Shown in pieces: positions 31,974 through 40,946 of a DNA stretch of 46,990 bases. A program made the position numbers and the translations under genes. Under the pieces are notes generated by a model that did no database searches, was not told the origin of the DNA, and saw only the letters and a list, made by a program, of their open reading frames with translations. The DNA is from Planctomycetota bacterium (GTDB taxonomy: Bacteria; Planctomycetota; UBA1135; GCA-002748355): the NCBI GenBank assembly GCA_002748355.1, contig PDSF01000055.1, positions 1-46,990 on the forward strand. Reading direction: 5' to 3'. Numbering within the stretch: position 1 is the first letter of the stretch; every line of letters starts with the position of its first letter.

Positions 31974-32012
31974 AGGAACCCGCAAGGCCCGCTTTGGGCG
32001 CTGCGGGTTCCT
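31974..32012. terminator. Hairpin between convergent genes
   Basis: AGGAACCCGCA (31974-31984) pairs perfectly with TGCGGGTTCCT (32002-32012); GCCC and GGGC inside the loop can extend the stem. It lies between the lipoprotein gene and the reverse-strand nucleotidyltransferase, and may stop both. No T-run follows on either strand. Confidence 0.45.
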
Positions 32013-32069
32013 GCATGTACGGCCCCGCTTGGCGCCAGCGGGCGAGGGCACTATCGCCAGCTTCGCTGC

Positions 32070-33032
32070 TCAGCTCCGGCCCTGATCCCATTTTTCGTCG
32101 ACTCTGAGGTCTCCCAGTTGGCGATAGGCGGCGAGGCTGCCGAGGTCCTGCCATTCTTCGACGAGAGGGAAGTGCCCGACCCGCTCTTGCCGGGCGAGAT
32201 GCTCAAGCCAGGAGACCATGTCGAAGGCCACGCCGGAGGGCACCTGGTCGACGATGTTCGCCTCGAAAAGGTAGAGCCCGGCATTGACCGGCAGCCGGAG
32301 TGTCGGCTTCTCTTCGAGCCGCCGCAGCTCCTGCCCTTCGAAGTGCACCAGCCCAAAGGGCACATCCACTTCGAAGAGATGGGTGGCGACGGTCGCGGCG
32401 TTGCCATGGCGGCTATGCCAAGCGCTCAGGCTTTCCAGGTTGGCCTCGGTCCAGATATCGCCATTGGTTACCAGGAGTGGGTCCTCAGAGTCCGGTAACA
32501 GCCCAAGGGCGCCTGCGGTTCCGAGTGGATCCTCTTCATGCAGATACTGCACACGTAAGCCGAAGGCCTCTCCCTTGCCCACGGCTTCTTGGATCATGTG
32601 CCCGAGGTAGAGCACGGAGATCCAGACCTCCTCGATGCCGACGCTGGCAAGCTGCTCAAGGATGCGAAAGAGCATGGGCTTGCCGCGGACTGGCAGTAGG
32701 GGCTTGGGACAGTCTGCGGTGAGCGGGTGCAGGCGTTTGCCTCGACCACCCGCCATGACCAGGGCCCGGGTCAAACGCGGTGCCGGGCGTAGGCGCTCGG
32801 CTTCCTTGCTTAGGGGCTCCAGAAGGTTCTGGATGGGGTTGGTCGGCCGCAGCTCGCCGGCAAGCCCTAGGCGTATGCGCTCCTCGCGCAGCAGGCCGAG
32901 CGGCTGCCCACTCTGGTCGATGGCGAGCAAGATCGGCGCGAAGCTCTGGCCCACGATGCGCGCAGCCTCAGCGAGGGATGCGTCGTGGGCAATCGTCGGG
33001 ACTTCGCCGTGCTGGGGCCGTGCTCTAGCCAT
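32070..33032 (-). CDS. Sugar-phosphate nucleotidyltransferase with partial CBS region
   Basis: A 320-residue protein. Residues 1-80 look like the second half of a CBS pair (TIAHDASLAEAARIVG, then APILLAIDQSGQPLGLL). From about 88, RALVMAGGRGKRLHPLTADC and PKPLLPVRGKPM form the nucleotide-binding signature of the NDP-sugar pyrophosphorylase family. PLLVTNGDIWTEANLESL (about 195-212) carries the metal-binding Asp, and RRLEEKP is also present. It would couple a sugar-1-phosphate to an NTP for glycan synthesis. The CBS-plus-transferase layout occurs in PtmE-like and GDP-sugar enzymes. AGGA precedes ATG 33032. It lies 105 bases downstream of the parvulin gene on the same strand. The exact sugar is unknown. 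Confidence 0.9.
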   Translation of the reverse strand: MARARPQHGEVPTIAHDASLAEAARIVGQSFAPILLAIDQSGQPLGLLREERIRLGLAGELRPTNPIQNLLEPLSKEAERLRPAPRLTRALVMAGGRGKRLHPLTADCPKPLLPVRGKPMLFRILEQLASVGIEEVWISVLYLGHMIQEAVGKGEAFGLRVQYLHEEDPLGTAGALGLLPDSEDPLLVTNGDIWTEANLESLSAWHSRHGNAATVATHLFEVDVPFGLVHFEGQELRRLEEKPTLRLPVNAGLYLFEANIVDQVPSGVAFDMVSWLEHLARQERVGHFPLVEEWQDLGSLAAYRQLGDLRVDEKWDQGRS

Positions 33033-33112
33033 CGTTCCTGCTATCGGCCGTTTCCCCGGTCAAGTCGGAGCAAGGTCTCGCGCTGGGCCTGGGGCAGCGC
33101 ACGCGCACCCGC

Positions 33113-33144
33113 CTCGCCGCTCAACGAGACTCGCCGCTCAACGA
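33113..33144. repeat. Tandem 15-base duplication at a gene end
   Basis: CTCGCCGCTCAACGA occurs at 33113-33127 and 33130-33144 (period 17). The right copy spans the stop codon of the reverse-strand parvulin gene (33138-33140), so the gene's last codons were duplicated downstream. Confidence 0.9.
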
Positions 33145-34112
33145 TAGACGGCGGGCAGCAGCTCGCGGTCCTCGGCCTTGCGCACAGCAATGTCGCTCGC
33201 GCCCGAGTTTGCCCGCTGCATCAGCTGGCCTTGGACGTTTTGGTTGCGGGTGAAAACGATCAGGACGTGGGCGGCCTCGACGCGGTCTTGGGCCGGGGTT
33301 TGACCCTTGAGGCGCTTCTGCACCTTCAAGAAGTGATAGCCGAAGGGGGAGGCGAAGACCGGGCTGATACGCCCGACGCCGATGGTGAAGGCATGGCGGC
33401 CGAAGCTCGGCACCATTTGGTCGCGGTCGAACTGCCCGAGGCTGCCACCATTGGGGCCGCTGGGTCCCTCCGAGAACTGCTTGGCGATTTGCGCGAAGTC
33501 GGCGCCGGGGGCCATGGCCTTTTCGTGGGCCAGCTGGGCGCGCTTCTTGGCATCGGCGATGCTGTCGGCGAAGTGGGCCTCGGCCGTCCGGATCATGATC
33601 AGCTCTTGGATCGCGGCCTGGCGATGCGCCTTCGAGTCTCCCTGGCGGTAGCTCGCGAAGTAATCGGCCAGGTCCTTGACTTCCTTCTCGAAGATCGGAA
33701 GACCGTCGACTGTCATCAGCGCGTCCTGCGCCAGCTTGGCTCGTTCTTCATCTCCGAGAAGGCGGGCGCGTTTTGGGCTCATTTCCACAGGTGCTGCGGG
33801 CTGGCTCTCCTCAGCTACGGGAGTAGCGGCATCGGGGGAGCCTTTTAGCTGGATGATTCGATACTGCGGCTTGCGGGAGCGCAGCCTTTGCTCAAGCTCG
33901 GCAGGGGTGACGAGGGAGCGGACCTTGCGAATGGCTATTTCAAGTCGTTCGCGCAGGATCTCGAGCTTGTCCTGCATTCCCAATACTTGTGCCGTCTGCT
34001 TTGTTTTTGCGGCTGGCTTGGGACTCTGCTCTTGTGCGGAGGCCGGGGCAATGGCGGCCAAAGTGAAAAGGAGGCAGGCGGGAGCGAGAAAGCGTTGGTG
34101 TTGGGGGCTCAT
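33138..34112 (-). CDS. Secreted parvulin-type peptidyl-prolyl isomerase
   Basis: A 324-residue periplasmic protein. ATG 34112 is chosen because it begins a signal peptide (FLAPACLLFTLAAIAPASAQ); a longer frame exists from 34169. After a Lys/Pro-rich linker, a helical region (about 40-160) resembles the SurA/PpiD chaperone part. The parvulin domain begins near 190 and shows ADFAQIAKQFSEGPSGPNGG, LGQFDRDQMVPSFGRHAF and SPFGYHFLKVQKR, the usual conserved elements. It should assist folding of exported proteins. About 30 residues follow the domain (HVLIVFTRNQNVQGQLMQRA). It is divergent from the AMP-ligase gene, with shared upstream DNA at 34113-34244. Confidence 0.9.
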   Translation of the reverse strand: MSPQHQRFLAPACLLFTLAAIAPASAQEQSPKPAAKTKQTAQVLGMQDKLEILRERLEIAIRKVRSLVTPAELEQRLRSRKPQYRIIQLKGSPDAATPVAEESQPAAPVEMSPKRARLLGDEERAKLAQDALMTVDGLPIFEKEVKDLADYFASYRQGDSKAHRQAAIQELIMIRTAEAHFADSIADAKKRAQLAHEKAMAPGADFAQIAKQFSEGPSGPNGGSLGQFDRDQMVPSFGRHAFTIGVGRISPVFASPFGYHFLKVQKRLKGQTPAQDRVEAAHVLIVFTRNQNVQGQLMQRANSGASDIAVRKAEDRELLPAVYR

Positions 34113-34244
34113 CGGATAGCTGCTGGCTGAGTTACAGGGAGCTGGGGCGAGCAAAAGGGGACCCAGCAAGGTAGCGAGGCCTCCCCGTTCCGTCCAACGG
34201 GACTCTTCGTGGCGCTACCCCGGCCCAGGGGGGACAATGCCGCG

Positions 34245-35807
34245 ATGAAGTCCTGGGACCATGGCCTATTGCACGAATATCTCATCGAGACGGTTCGACA
34301 GAGCCCTTGGCGGCCCTTGCTGGAAGAGGGCGAGTCCCGCCACAGCTACGCCGAGATCTTTGAACGGGCCGCCAGCCTGGCCCACGGGCTGCGCCGCGAG
34401 GGGCTCTGTCCCGGCGACGCCGTTCTGATCTATGTCGGGGGCGGGGCGACGACAGCGATAGCCCTCTTTGCCACCTTGCTGGCAGGAGGCGTTTTCGTCC
34501 TGGTCCACCCGCAGACCCGGCGTGAGAAGCTCGAGTTCTTGCTGCGGGACAGTGAGGCTCGCTTTGCGCTGATGGATCAGCCGCGGGAGGCCTTGCTGGG
34601 GCCGGTGCTCTCGGGCTGCTTTGCAGAGGGGGCGGGTCCTCGGGGGGTGAGTTTTGGCGAGGCGACTGGGCTTCTCTCGGTCGCGGCGCTTTCCAAGCAC
34701 GGGCCTCTGCTTGAACCCGCCTCTAGGGAATCGCGGGATCTCGCTGCCTTGATCTATACCTCGGGAAGCACCGGGCGGCCCAAGGCCGTGATGATGACGC
34801 ACCGCTCGATGCGCTTTGCCTGCGAGACGCTCTGCGGCTATCTGCGCCTGGGCGCCGAGGACCGCATTCTCAACGTCTTGCCGCTCTCCTTCGACTATGG
34901 CCTCTACCAACTACTGATGGCGGTGCGGCTGGGGGCAACCTTGGTTCACGAGCCCTCCTTTGCCATGCCGGCTCCGATTCTGGCAGCGCTAGGGACGCGC
35001 GGGATAACGGTGTTCCCCGGTGTGCCCACGGTATTCGCTCTACTGCTCTCGATGCAGCGGCGGCGGCCGAGTGTCTTCCCCGAGCTGCGCTGCCTGACGA
35101 ATACGGCCGCAGCTTTACCTGTGGAGTTCTTGCCAGACTTGCAGGCAATGTTTCCCAATGCCCGCATATACAAGATGTATGGGCTGACGGAGTGCAAGCG
35201 GGTGAGCTACCTGGATCCGGAGCTATTGGAGCAGAAGCCCGGGTCGGTCGGGCGGGCGATCCCTGGCACGCAGGCCTTCCTCCTCGACGAGGCCGGGCGC
35301 CGGGTGGCTCCCGGTGAGGAGGGGTTGCTCTATGTCCGTGGTCCGCATGTGATGCTCGGTTACTGGAAGCGCCCCGAGGAGTCGGCGCAGATGCTGCCTG
35401 AGGGAGCGGCCGCTGACGAACGCTTACTCTGCACCCAAGACCGCTTTCGCTGTGACGAGGACGGGGACCTTTTCTTCGTCGGGCGCTCCGACGACATCAT
35501 CAAGTCGCGGGGCGAAAAGGTCAGCCCGCTCGAAATCGAGCACGCCTTACATCGGATTCCAGGCGTCTCCCTAGCGGCGGTCGTCGGCGTTCCCGATCCG
35601 ATACTGGGGCAAGCGATTCAGGCCTTCGTAGTTCTCCAGCCAGGTTCCTCTCTGAGCGAAGAGGAGTTGATCGAGGAGGCGCGTCAGCGTTTGGAGCCAG
35701 CGCTGGTCCCACGGCGAATCCTTGTCGAGAAAAAATTGCCTCTGGCCGCGACTGGCAAGGTTGATAAGAAAGCCCTTTCTTCGTGGGGAGCGAAGTCCAG
35801 CGGCTGA
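34245..35807 (+). CDS. AMP-forming acyl-CoA ligase
   Basis: A 520-residue ANL-superfamily adenylating enzyme. AALIYTSGSTGRPKAVMMTH (about 165-184) is the P-loop core. KMYGLTECKRVSYLD carries the YGLTE motif, and GRSDDIIKSRGEKVSPLEIE and ATGKVDKKAL hold the hinge and the catalytic Lys. It activates a carboxylic acid as acyl-AMP and joins it to CoA or another thiol. RILNVLPLSFDYGLYQLLMA resembles AMP-ligases associated with exosortase/exopolysaccharide loci (TIGR03098-like), but no exosortase is in the window. ATG 34245 is preferred, with AGGGGGGA about ten bases upstream. The actual substrate cannot be deduced. Confidence 0.92.
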   Translation: MKSWDHGLLHEYLIETVRQSPWRPLLEEGESRHSYAEIFERAASLAHGLRREGLCPGDAVLIYVGGGATTAIALFATLLAGGVFVLVHPQTRREKLEFLLRDSEARFALMDQPREALLGPVLSGCFAEGAGPRGVSFGEATGLLSVAALSKHGPLLEPASRESRDLAALIYTSGSTGRPKAVMMTHRSMRFACETLCGYLRLGAEDRILNVLPLSFDYGLYQLLMAVRLGATLVHEPSFAMPAPILAALGTRGITVFPGVPTVFALLLSMQRRRPSVFPELRCLTNTAAALPVEFLPDLQAMFPNARIYKMYGLTECKRVSYLDPELLEQKPGSVGRAIPGTQAFLLDEAGRRVAPGEEGLLYVRGPHVMLGYWKRPEESAQMLPEGAAADERLLCTQDRFRCDEDGDLFFVGRSDDIIKSRGEKVSPLEIEHALHRIPGVSLAAVVGVPDPILGQAIQAFVVLQPGSSLSEEELIEEARQRLEPALVPRRILVEKKLPLAATGKVDKKALSSWGAKSSG

Positions 35808-35900
35808 GTTTGCTGCTGCTTTGGGCCCGATCCGGAGGCGCTTTCGGGCTTCAGCTAGATGCCCGGCTTCGCCGATGGCAATATCGAGGTTGTTCCAAGA

Positions 35901-37604
35901 ATGAGCGAGAGCGAAGCACAGGCTGGTGGGCGAAGCCAGGCGATGGCTGATGACGGCATCGTAGAGGCCATGCTTCCATCGGTCATGCGGCAGGTTTCGT
36001 CAACGCTCCTCCTCCTCGATGCCGAACTCCGTGTTTGCTGGCGACCGAGTGAGACCCTTGAGTTATTGGGAGGGGATCGACCCTGTTTGCTCGGAGCCTC
36101 TTTCTCGGAGTATTTGCATCCCGAGACGGACAACTGGGACCCTGAATACTTCGTCAGCCTGATCCAGCAGGGCAGGCGCATGACGGAGAATGCTCTGCTA
36201 TTGCGTGCCCCTCGCTCTGGCGAGCGCGATGCCCGCACGAAGATCTGGGCTAGCGTTTCGCTTACGCCACTCGAAGGATGCGAGCCCTTAGCCTTCGCTG
36301 TCCAGCTCAGCGACGTGACGGATGAGGTGCTGCGTAGTTACGAAGCACAAGATTTCCGTGAGCTCCAGGAAACCCGTAGCCGCATGCTCGGCATGCTTGC
36401 GCAGCCGCTGACGCTGAATGAGCGCCTCGATGACATCTTGCGTTATGTGAGCTCTCTTTCGGAGGTCACGGGGGGGACTCGGAAAGGAGTCTTCGTTACT
36501 CGCGATTCCAGCCAACCCTGTCTTGTTTCGCGTGCGAGTGTCGGGATCAGCACGAGTTTATTGGAGCGCCTCAAAGGCCTGGCGCGCCTTACTCTGCCGC
36601 TGGAAGAGCGCCCAGCGGAGCCTCGTGAGGTGCAGTGTCTCTATGAGGTTCCCGAGCTCAGTGAGCCATTGGGGATGCTGTCGCAGAGCCCCGAGGTCTA
36701 TGGCTTGGTCTCGGTGCCGTGCTTCTCCGGCGAAGAGTTGATGGGGATCCTCTACCTTTTCTCGGTGCCGGGCACGCTGATCGACCTTTCGACCAGTGAA
36801 ATGCTGTGGTCGCTCGGCGAATCCTGCGGCTTGGCGATAGCGAAGGACCTTGTTCGCGAAGAATGGCAGCACGCTCAGGCGGCTTCCGAATCCCAGTCGC
36901 AGCTAAAGGCGCAATTCCTGGCCAATGTCACTCACGAGCTGCGGACGCCTCTCAACGGCATCCTCGGCGTCGCATCCCTGCTCGAGACGACCGATTTGGA
37001 TGAGGAGCAACGCGAGCTCGTTACCACCTTCGCTCGCAGTGGGCGATCTCTTCTGACCATCGTCGATCAGATCCTCGACTTGGGGCGCTTCGAGGCAAAA
37101 GGCGTCACCCTGGTATACGAGCCCTTTACCGTTGCCAAATTGCTGGAAGAGGCGGTGGATATTCTCCAGCCCGAGGCCCAGGGCAAAGGCCTGTTCCTCG
37201 ACTGGAGTCTCGATCCTCGCTGGTCCGAGCGGAGTTTTCTCGGGGATGAGGAGCGCCTGCGCCAGGTCTTGATCAACCTGCTTGGCAACGCCGTGAAGTT
37301 CACCGAAGAAGGGGAGGTGAGCGTTTACGTTCACGCTCGACCGGTCATCGGTACTCGTGAGGTGCTGCTTGAGTTCTGCATCGAAGATACGGGCCCTGGC
37401 ATTCCGCCGGAAAAACTGGGGGAAGTCTTCGAGTCCTTTGTGCAGCTCGATGGATCGTCGACGCGCAAGGCCGGTGGCACCGGCCTTGGACTCGCGATAT
37501 CCAAGAGCATCGTTGAGGAAATGGGGGGCAAGATCTGGGTCGAGAGTGAGCAGGGAGAAGGCTCTCGCTTTAGCTTCGCCCTGCAGCTTTCACTCGCAGA
37601 CTGA
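35901..37604 (+). CDS. Cytosolic PAS/GAF histidine kinase
   Basis: About 567 residues, with no membrane helix. A PAS-like domain (about 20-135; STLLLLDAELRVCWRPSETL) is followed by a GAF-like domain (about 165-310; LNERLDDILRYVSSLSEVTG and YGLVSVPCFSGEELMGILYL). HisKA has LANVTHELRTPLNGILGVAS with His345. The ATPase domain shows QVLINLLGNAVKFTEEGEV, EDTGPGIPPEKL, FVQLDGSSTRKAGGTGLGLA and SKSIVEEMGGKIWVES. All catalytic boxes are intact. No receiver domain or adjacent response regulator is present. ATG 35901 starts at MSESEAQ; an in-frame ATG at 35859 would add 14 residues. It ends 13 bases from the convergent UDP-sugar gene. Confidence 0.92.
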   Translation: MSESEAQAGGRSQAMADDGIVEAMLPSVMRQVSSTLLLLDAELRVCWRPSETLELLGGDRPCLLGASFSEYLHPETDNWDPEYFVSLIQQGRRMTENALLLRAPRSGERDARTKIWASVSLTPLEGCEPLAFAVQLSDVTDEVLRSYEAQDFRELQETRSRMLGMLAQPLTLNERLDDILRYVSSLSEVTGGTRKGVFVTRDSSQPCLVSRASVGISTSLLERLKGLARLTLPLEERPAEPREVQCLYEVPELSEPLGMLSQSPEVYGLVSVPCFSGEELMGILYLFSVPGTLIDLSTSEMLWSLGESCGLAIAKDLVREEWQHAQAASESQSQLKAQFLANVTHELRTPLNGILGVASLLETTDLDEEQRELVTTFARSGRSLLTIVDQILDLGRFEAKGVTLVYEPFTVAKLLEEAVDILQPEAQGKGLFLDWSLDPRWSERSFLGDEERLRQVLINLLGNAVKFTEEGEVSVYVHARPVIGTREVLLEFCIEDTGPGIPPEKLGEVFESFVQLDGSSTRKAGGTGLGLAISKSIVEEMGGKIWVESEQGEGSRFSFALQLSLAD

Positions 37605-37617
37605 CGCGGCCGGGCCC

Positions 37618-38724
37618 TCAGCCGAGGAGGAGTTGTAGGTCTTCTTGGGCTTCTTCGAGGTCTTTGGGCGTCTTGATCGGGAAGAAGCGGGACTTGGCGC
37701 CAGTGCGTGGCACCCGCAAATATTGGGCGCTGAGGAAGCGCGTCAGCTCGCCGACCAGCCACTCCAGCTGAACCACGGTCTCCTCGCCGACCTTCTTTTC
37801 GACGTAGCAAATCGTCAGGTCGAAGTCCTGGTCGATCGCTTCGGCGTTCATCGTGAAGGTATTGGTATTGAAGACCGGCACCGAGTCCTGGTCGAAGCTG
37901 GCCGGGAAGCGGAAGCCCTCGACGACCCAGATCTCGTCGTCGACCCAGACGGGAGCTCCGCCTTGGTCCCCTGGCCACTTGGGGGTGACTTCGGCTGAGA
38001 TCTCCTTGCCGGAGAGGATGTGAGCACCCAGCACGAGGGGGTCGAGGCGGGCGCCCAAGTTGTCGACGTTGGAGATGAACAGGTATTTGCCGCCTTGTTC
38101 TCGGAAGCTCTTCAGGAGCCCCGACTGGCGGAAGAAGACGGTGCAGTCGCCATGGCCTGGCCCATGGAAGGAGGGGCGGCCGTCTTCATCGAGGAAGACC
38201 TTGCCGTCTAGGGTCATGCGGAGCGAAAGGCCCTGGGTGTAGTGCTGCAAAAGGCCCTCGGGGAGGCCAAAGCCGTTGCGCTCCTTGATGTGTTCCTTCG
38301 TCTTCGCATCGGTGGCGAAGCTGTTCATCAGGTAGATCGGGACCTTTCCCTTGCCGAGTTCGTAGAAGTTCTGGCACTTGAGCTGGAGGAAGGAGCGGCC
38401 TGGCAGCGCATCGACGCTGCCCTTGACCACGCCTCCAAATCGGGTGGCCATGCCGCCGTTCAGGACGATGGCTCCGACTTCACCGGCGGCGATGGCAGCC
38501 GCGCCAGCCTCGAAGGCAGCGGCATATTCGCTGCTGCCTTTGCGTGGCAGATCGGTCCATTCGTCGTCGTCGGGAGCGGCGAGCTGGCCGGAGACGATAT
38601 TGGTCTTGGTAGACAGCTGACCTTGCGCAACCTGCTGGGCGAGTTCCTCGAAGCGCGCTGGGTCGAAGCCATAGCGTTTGAGGGTTTCTAGGTCTTCGGG
38701 ACGCAGCTGATCGAGAATGCCCAT
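37618..38724 (-). CDS. UTP-sugar-1-phosphate uridylyltransferase
   Basis: A 368-residue UDPGP-family pyrophosphorylase, shorter than the 450-500 residues of eukaryotic enzymes. VLNGGMATRFGGVVKGSVDA (about 88-107) is the nucleotide-binding loop, FHGPGHGDCTVFF and YLFISNVDNLGARLDP (about 213-228) are sugar and metal sites. It would make UDP-glucose, UDP-GalNAc/GlcNAc or a similar sugar. CTCCTT at 38732-38737, that is AAGGAG on the coding strand, lies seven bases before ATG 38724. It is convergent with the histidine kinase gene. It may supply nucleotide sugar to the glycosyltransferase encoded 7 kb away. Confidence 0.92.
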   Translation of the reverse strand: MGILDQLRPEDLETLKRYGFDPARFEELAQQVAQGQLSTKTNIVSGQLAAPDDDEWTDLPRKGSSEYAAAFEAGAAAIAAGEVGAIVLNGGMATRFGGVVKGSVDALPGRSFLQLKCQNFYELGKGKVPIYLMNSFATDAKTKEHIKERNGFGLPEGLLQHYTQGLSLRMTLDGKVFLDEDGRPSFHGPGHGDCTVFFRQSGLLKSFREQGGKYLFISNVDNLGARLDPLVLGAHILSGKEISAEVTPKWPGDQGGAPVWVDDEIWVVEGFRFPASFDQDSVPVFNTNTFTMNAEAIDQDFDLTICYVEKKVGEETVVQLEWLVGELTRFLSAQYLRVPRTGAKSRFFPIKTPKDLEEAQEDLQLLLG

Positions 38725-38900
38725 TCGTTTTCTCCTTCGGCGAGGCAGCGACTTACGGCCGTTGAAAAGGTGCCGTTACTGGCGGAATGGCGGTTTCGCC
38801 GCTTCATTCGTGACCTGTCTCCAAGCCGGAGGGTATGGGGGGCGGCGGGGCGAGGCAAATCGAGATCGCGGAGAGTCGCAGGATCTCAGGAATGCTCAGC

Positions 38901-39800
38901 TCAGTGTTGGTCGCGATCGATGGCCAGCCGATGGAAAATTGCGGCGCCAAGGCTGCAAAGGCTCATCAGGCTCTTGAACTTCGCCTCTCGCTCGCGCTCG
39001 TCGATGCTCAGGTTAAAGAGCAGCAGCTGCCCTACCGGGAAGAGCTGATACTCCAAGGGGCAGGCAATGAGTGAGTCGATGGGCTGCAGACTCGGGCTAT
39101 TGGCCAGGCCGGGAAGTTCGTCTTTCTCGTTGCGAGCTAGATGAATCAGGCCGCTGCCACCGAGTTGTTCTGGCCACCAGCAGCCGTTTTCGTCCACGAG
39201 CTTTTCGATGTAGCCCAGAGGAAGACCCAGCAGGGCTTCGTTTCGCAGTGCACTGCTACCATTGCCGAACTCTTCTCGTAAGAGCAGGGCTCCGGCTTGG
39301 GCATGCACTGCATGGGTCGTGAGATCGAGAAAGCGTTCGCTGGTGGCGCTGGGGTCGAGTTCCTGGAAGAGGCCCATTCCCTCGTGCATGGCTTCGACAC
39401 AGGCGCAATAGGCCTCGAGGGCTTGGTCCTGGGACATGCGTAAGTGCAGCTGGGTGTAGGCGGTGGCAGCGTGCACCAGTAAGCCTTCGATCCGGCAGAG
39501 CTGCCTCTGTTCTGGTTCACCTTCGATTGTGAGCTGTCCGATCTCACGGTCGTCGTAATGGATCGGAATGCAGTGTTCGTTAGGGCCTAGGGGGCGATCG
39601 AGTTCTTCTTGGTTGAGGGAGAGCTGGAAGCGGTGCTCCGGAAGCAGCTCGGCCAGAGCGTTGTCGATCTCCTGGCGCAGCTCAACAAGGGTGGGGATGC
39701 GATGCAGCGCTGACCAGGCGCAAGCATCGGCGAAATCCACCAACTTGGGGTCGGCCTGGATGTCTGGATGACTCAGCAGGTTTTCAGACTTGGTGGACAA
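38901..39800 (-). CDS. Hypothetical protein, GAF-like, operon partner of HDOD protein
   Basis: A 299-residue soluble protein, family not recognised. The region about 120-280 has the strand-helix layout of a GAF domain (MGLFQELDPSATSERFLDLT, AQAGALLLREEFGNGSSALR, DSLIACPLEYQLFPVGQLLL), although no ligand motif can be named. The N-terminal 100 residues contain DDREIGQLTIEGEPEQRQ, which looks like another small sensory fold. TTG 39800 is the start; GGAGA lies about ten bases upstream, inside the 25-base gap after the HDOD gene. Co-transcription with the HDOD gene points to signal transduction. Confidence 0.72.
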   Translation of the reverse strand: MSTKSENLLSHPDIQADPKLVDFADACAWSALHRIPTLVELRQEIDNALAELLPEHRFQLSLNQEELDRPLGPNEHCIPIHYDDREIGQLTIEGEPEQRQLCRIEGLLVHAATAYTQLHLRMSQDQALEAYCACVEAMHEGMGLFQELDPSATSERFLDLTTHAVHAQAGALLLREEFGNGSSALRNEALLGLPLGYIEKLVDENGCWWPEQLGGSGLIHLARNEKDELPGLANSPSLQPIDSLIACPLEYQLFPVGQLLLFNLSIDEREREAKFKSLMSLCSLGAAIFHRLAIDRDQH

Positions 39801-39825
39801 AATGCGTCTCCAGCCAAGCTTTTGA

Positions 39826-40722
39826 TCAGCTCCCCAGGTTTCCGAGCGAGGAGATAGCTGAGTCGATGGCCTCTTTCATTTCGAAGTTCAGGTCTTCCCA
39901 GTCATCTTCATTGATGCTTAGGGCCTCGAAGTCTCCCTCTGTGATCATGGGGGGCGGAACCTCATTTTTTTTGAAGCCGATCCCCAGTTTGCGTGAGAAA
40001 GCGTCGGCTAAGCGCACGCAGGCCAGCTTGCGGTCCAGGCCCGCTTCGACCTTTTCGCTGGTTTCGTGTAGGGCGATGATGCGTTCGATGGTGCTACTGA
40101 GGTTCCAGCGCTGGGCGACAATCGCGCCGGCTTCTGCGTGGTCGATGCCGAGAACGGATTTTTCGTTGTCGGTGACTGAACCTGGGAGTGTCGGTAGGGA
40201 TATGTCTTTCTCGCGCAGGTAAGGGGCCAGGAGCATTTTTCCGATGTCGTGGAGGAGTCCGGCGACAAAGACCTCTTCCCGATCGTCTGCGGGTAGTCGG
40301 CGTTCACAGGCTAGGCGGCGAGCACCGGAGGCAACGGCCAAGGCGTGGAGCCAGAGTCCCTGCCTGTTGTGTCCGTAGACCCCAAAGTTGCGCTCCATGT
40401 AATTCGCCGTGCTGGCGGCAAGGACCAGGCTTCGCAGGCTGCGGAAGCCGAGGACCATGACCGCTTCTTGGATCGACGTAATCTGCCGCATCATCCCATA
40501 GAAGGGTGAATTGACGACGCGCAGCATTTTGGCGACGAGTGCAGTGTCGTTGCGAAGCACGCTTTCGAAGTCGCTAATCTCTGCTCCTTTATCGTTGAGC
40601 AGGCGCAGCACCTCAGACACGACTTCGGGAAGGGCCGGAATGAGGTCGCTTTTGTGGAGGATCTCGCGGCGAATCCTTTCCTGATTGGCAATGAGGTCGA
40701 TCGGGCTCTGTGGCATGTCCAT
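39826..40722 (-). CDS. HDOD-domain signalling protein
   Basis: A 298-residue HDOD protein, related to HD phosphohydrolases but without full catalytic metal sites. HKSDLIPALPEVVSEVLRLL (about 18-37), VNSPFYGMMRQITSIQEAVM with LGFRSLRSLVL (about 70-105) and GLLHDIGKMLL (about 157-167) define it. HD is retained in LLHDIG, and IDHAEAGAIVAQRWNL follows. Such proteins regulate motility, secretion or stress circuits, often with c-di-GMP or kinase partners. ATG 40722 is chosen because GGAG lies five bases upstream; the longer frame to 40824 looks non-coding. It leads a two-gene operon with the GAF-like protein. Confidence 0.92.
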   Translation of the reverse strand: MDMPQSPIDLIANQERIRREILHKSDLIPALPEVVSEVLRLLNDKGAEISDFESVLRNDTALVAKMLRVVNSPFYGMMRQITSIQEAVMVLGFRSLRSLVLAASTANYMERNFGVYGHNRQGLWLHALAVASGARRLACERRLPADDREEVFVAGLLHDIGKMLLAPYLREKDISLPTLPGSVTDNEKSVLGIDHAEAGAIVAQRWNLSSTIERIIALHETSEKVEAGLDRKLACVRLADAFSRKLGIGFKKNEVPPPMITEGDFEALSINEDDWEDLNFEMKEAIDSAISSLGNLGS

Positions 40723-40910
40723 TGGGCTCCAGGCGGTTTCCTTAGCTGCTTTCGGCCTGGGGTAGATCCAGCCTTGAGTTGGGCCGGGAGAATGGGCGGA
40801 TCTGCTGGCGCCCGTTGCTTGCATAGCTCGCTGGCTTGGGGGCGCTGGTGACTGGTTCCATGTCGGTCAGATAGCGCGTGTTTATGGGCCTTCTTTCCTA
40901 GCTCTTGCCC

Positions 40911-40938
40911 TTGCCGTCTCAGGCGGCGGCTGTATTCA
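40911..40938 (+). promoter_or_regulatory. Possible promoter of citrate lyase operon
   Basis: TTGCCG (40911-40916) and TATTCA (40933-40938) are 16 bases apart, and a start about seven bases later would fall next to ATG 40947. The rest of the 224-base divergent gap (40723-40946) shows no further clear element. Evidence is by eye only. Confidence 0.3.
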
Positions 40939-40946
40939 GTGAGCCG

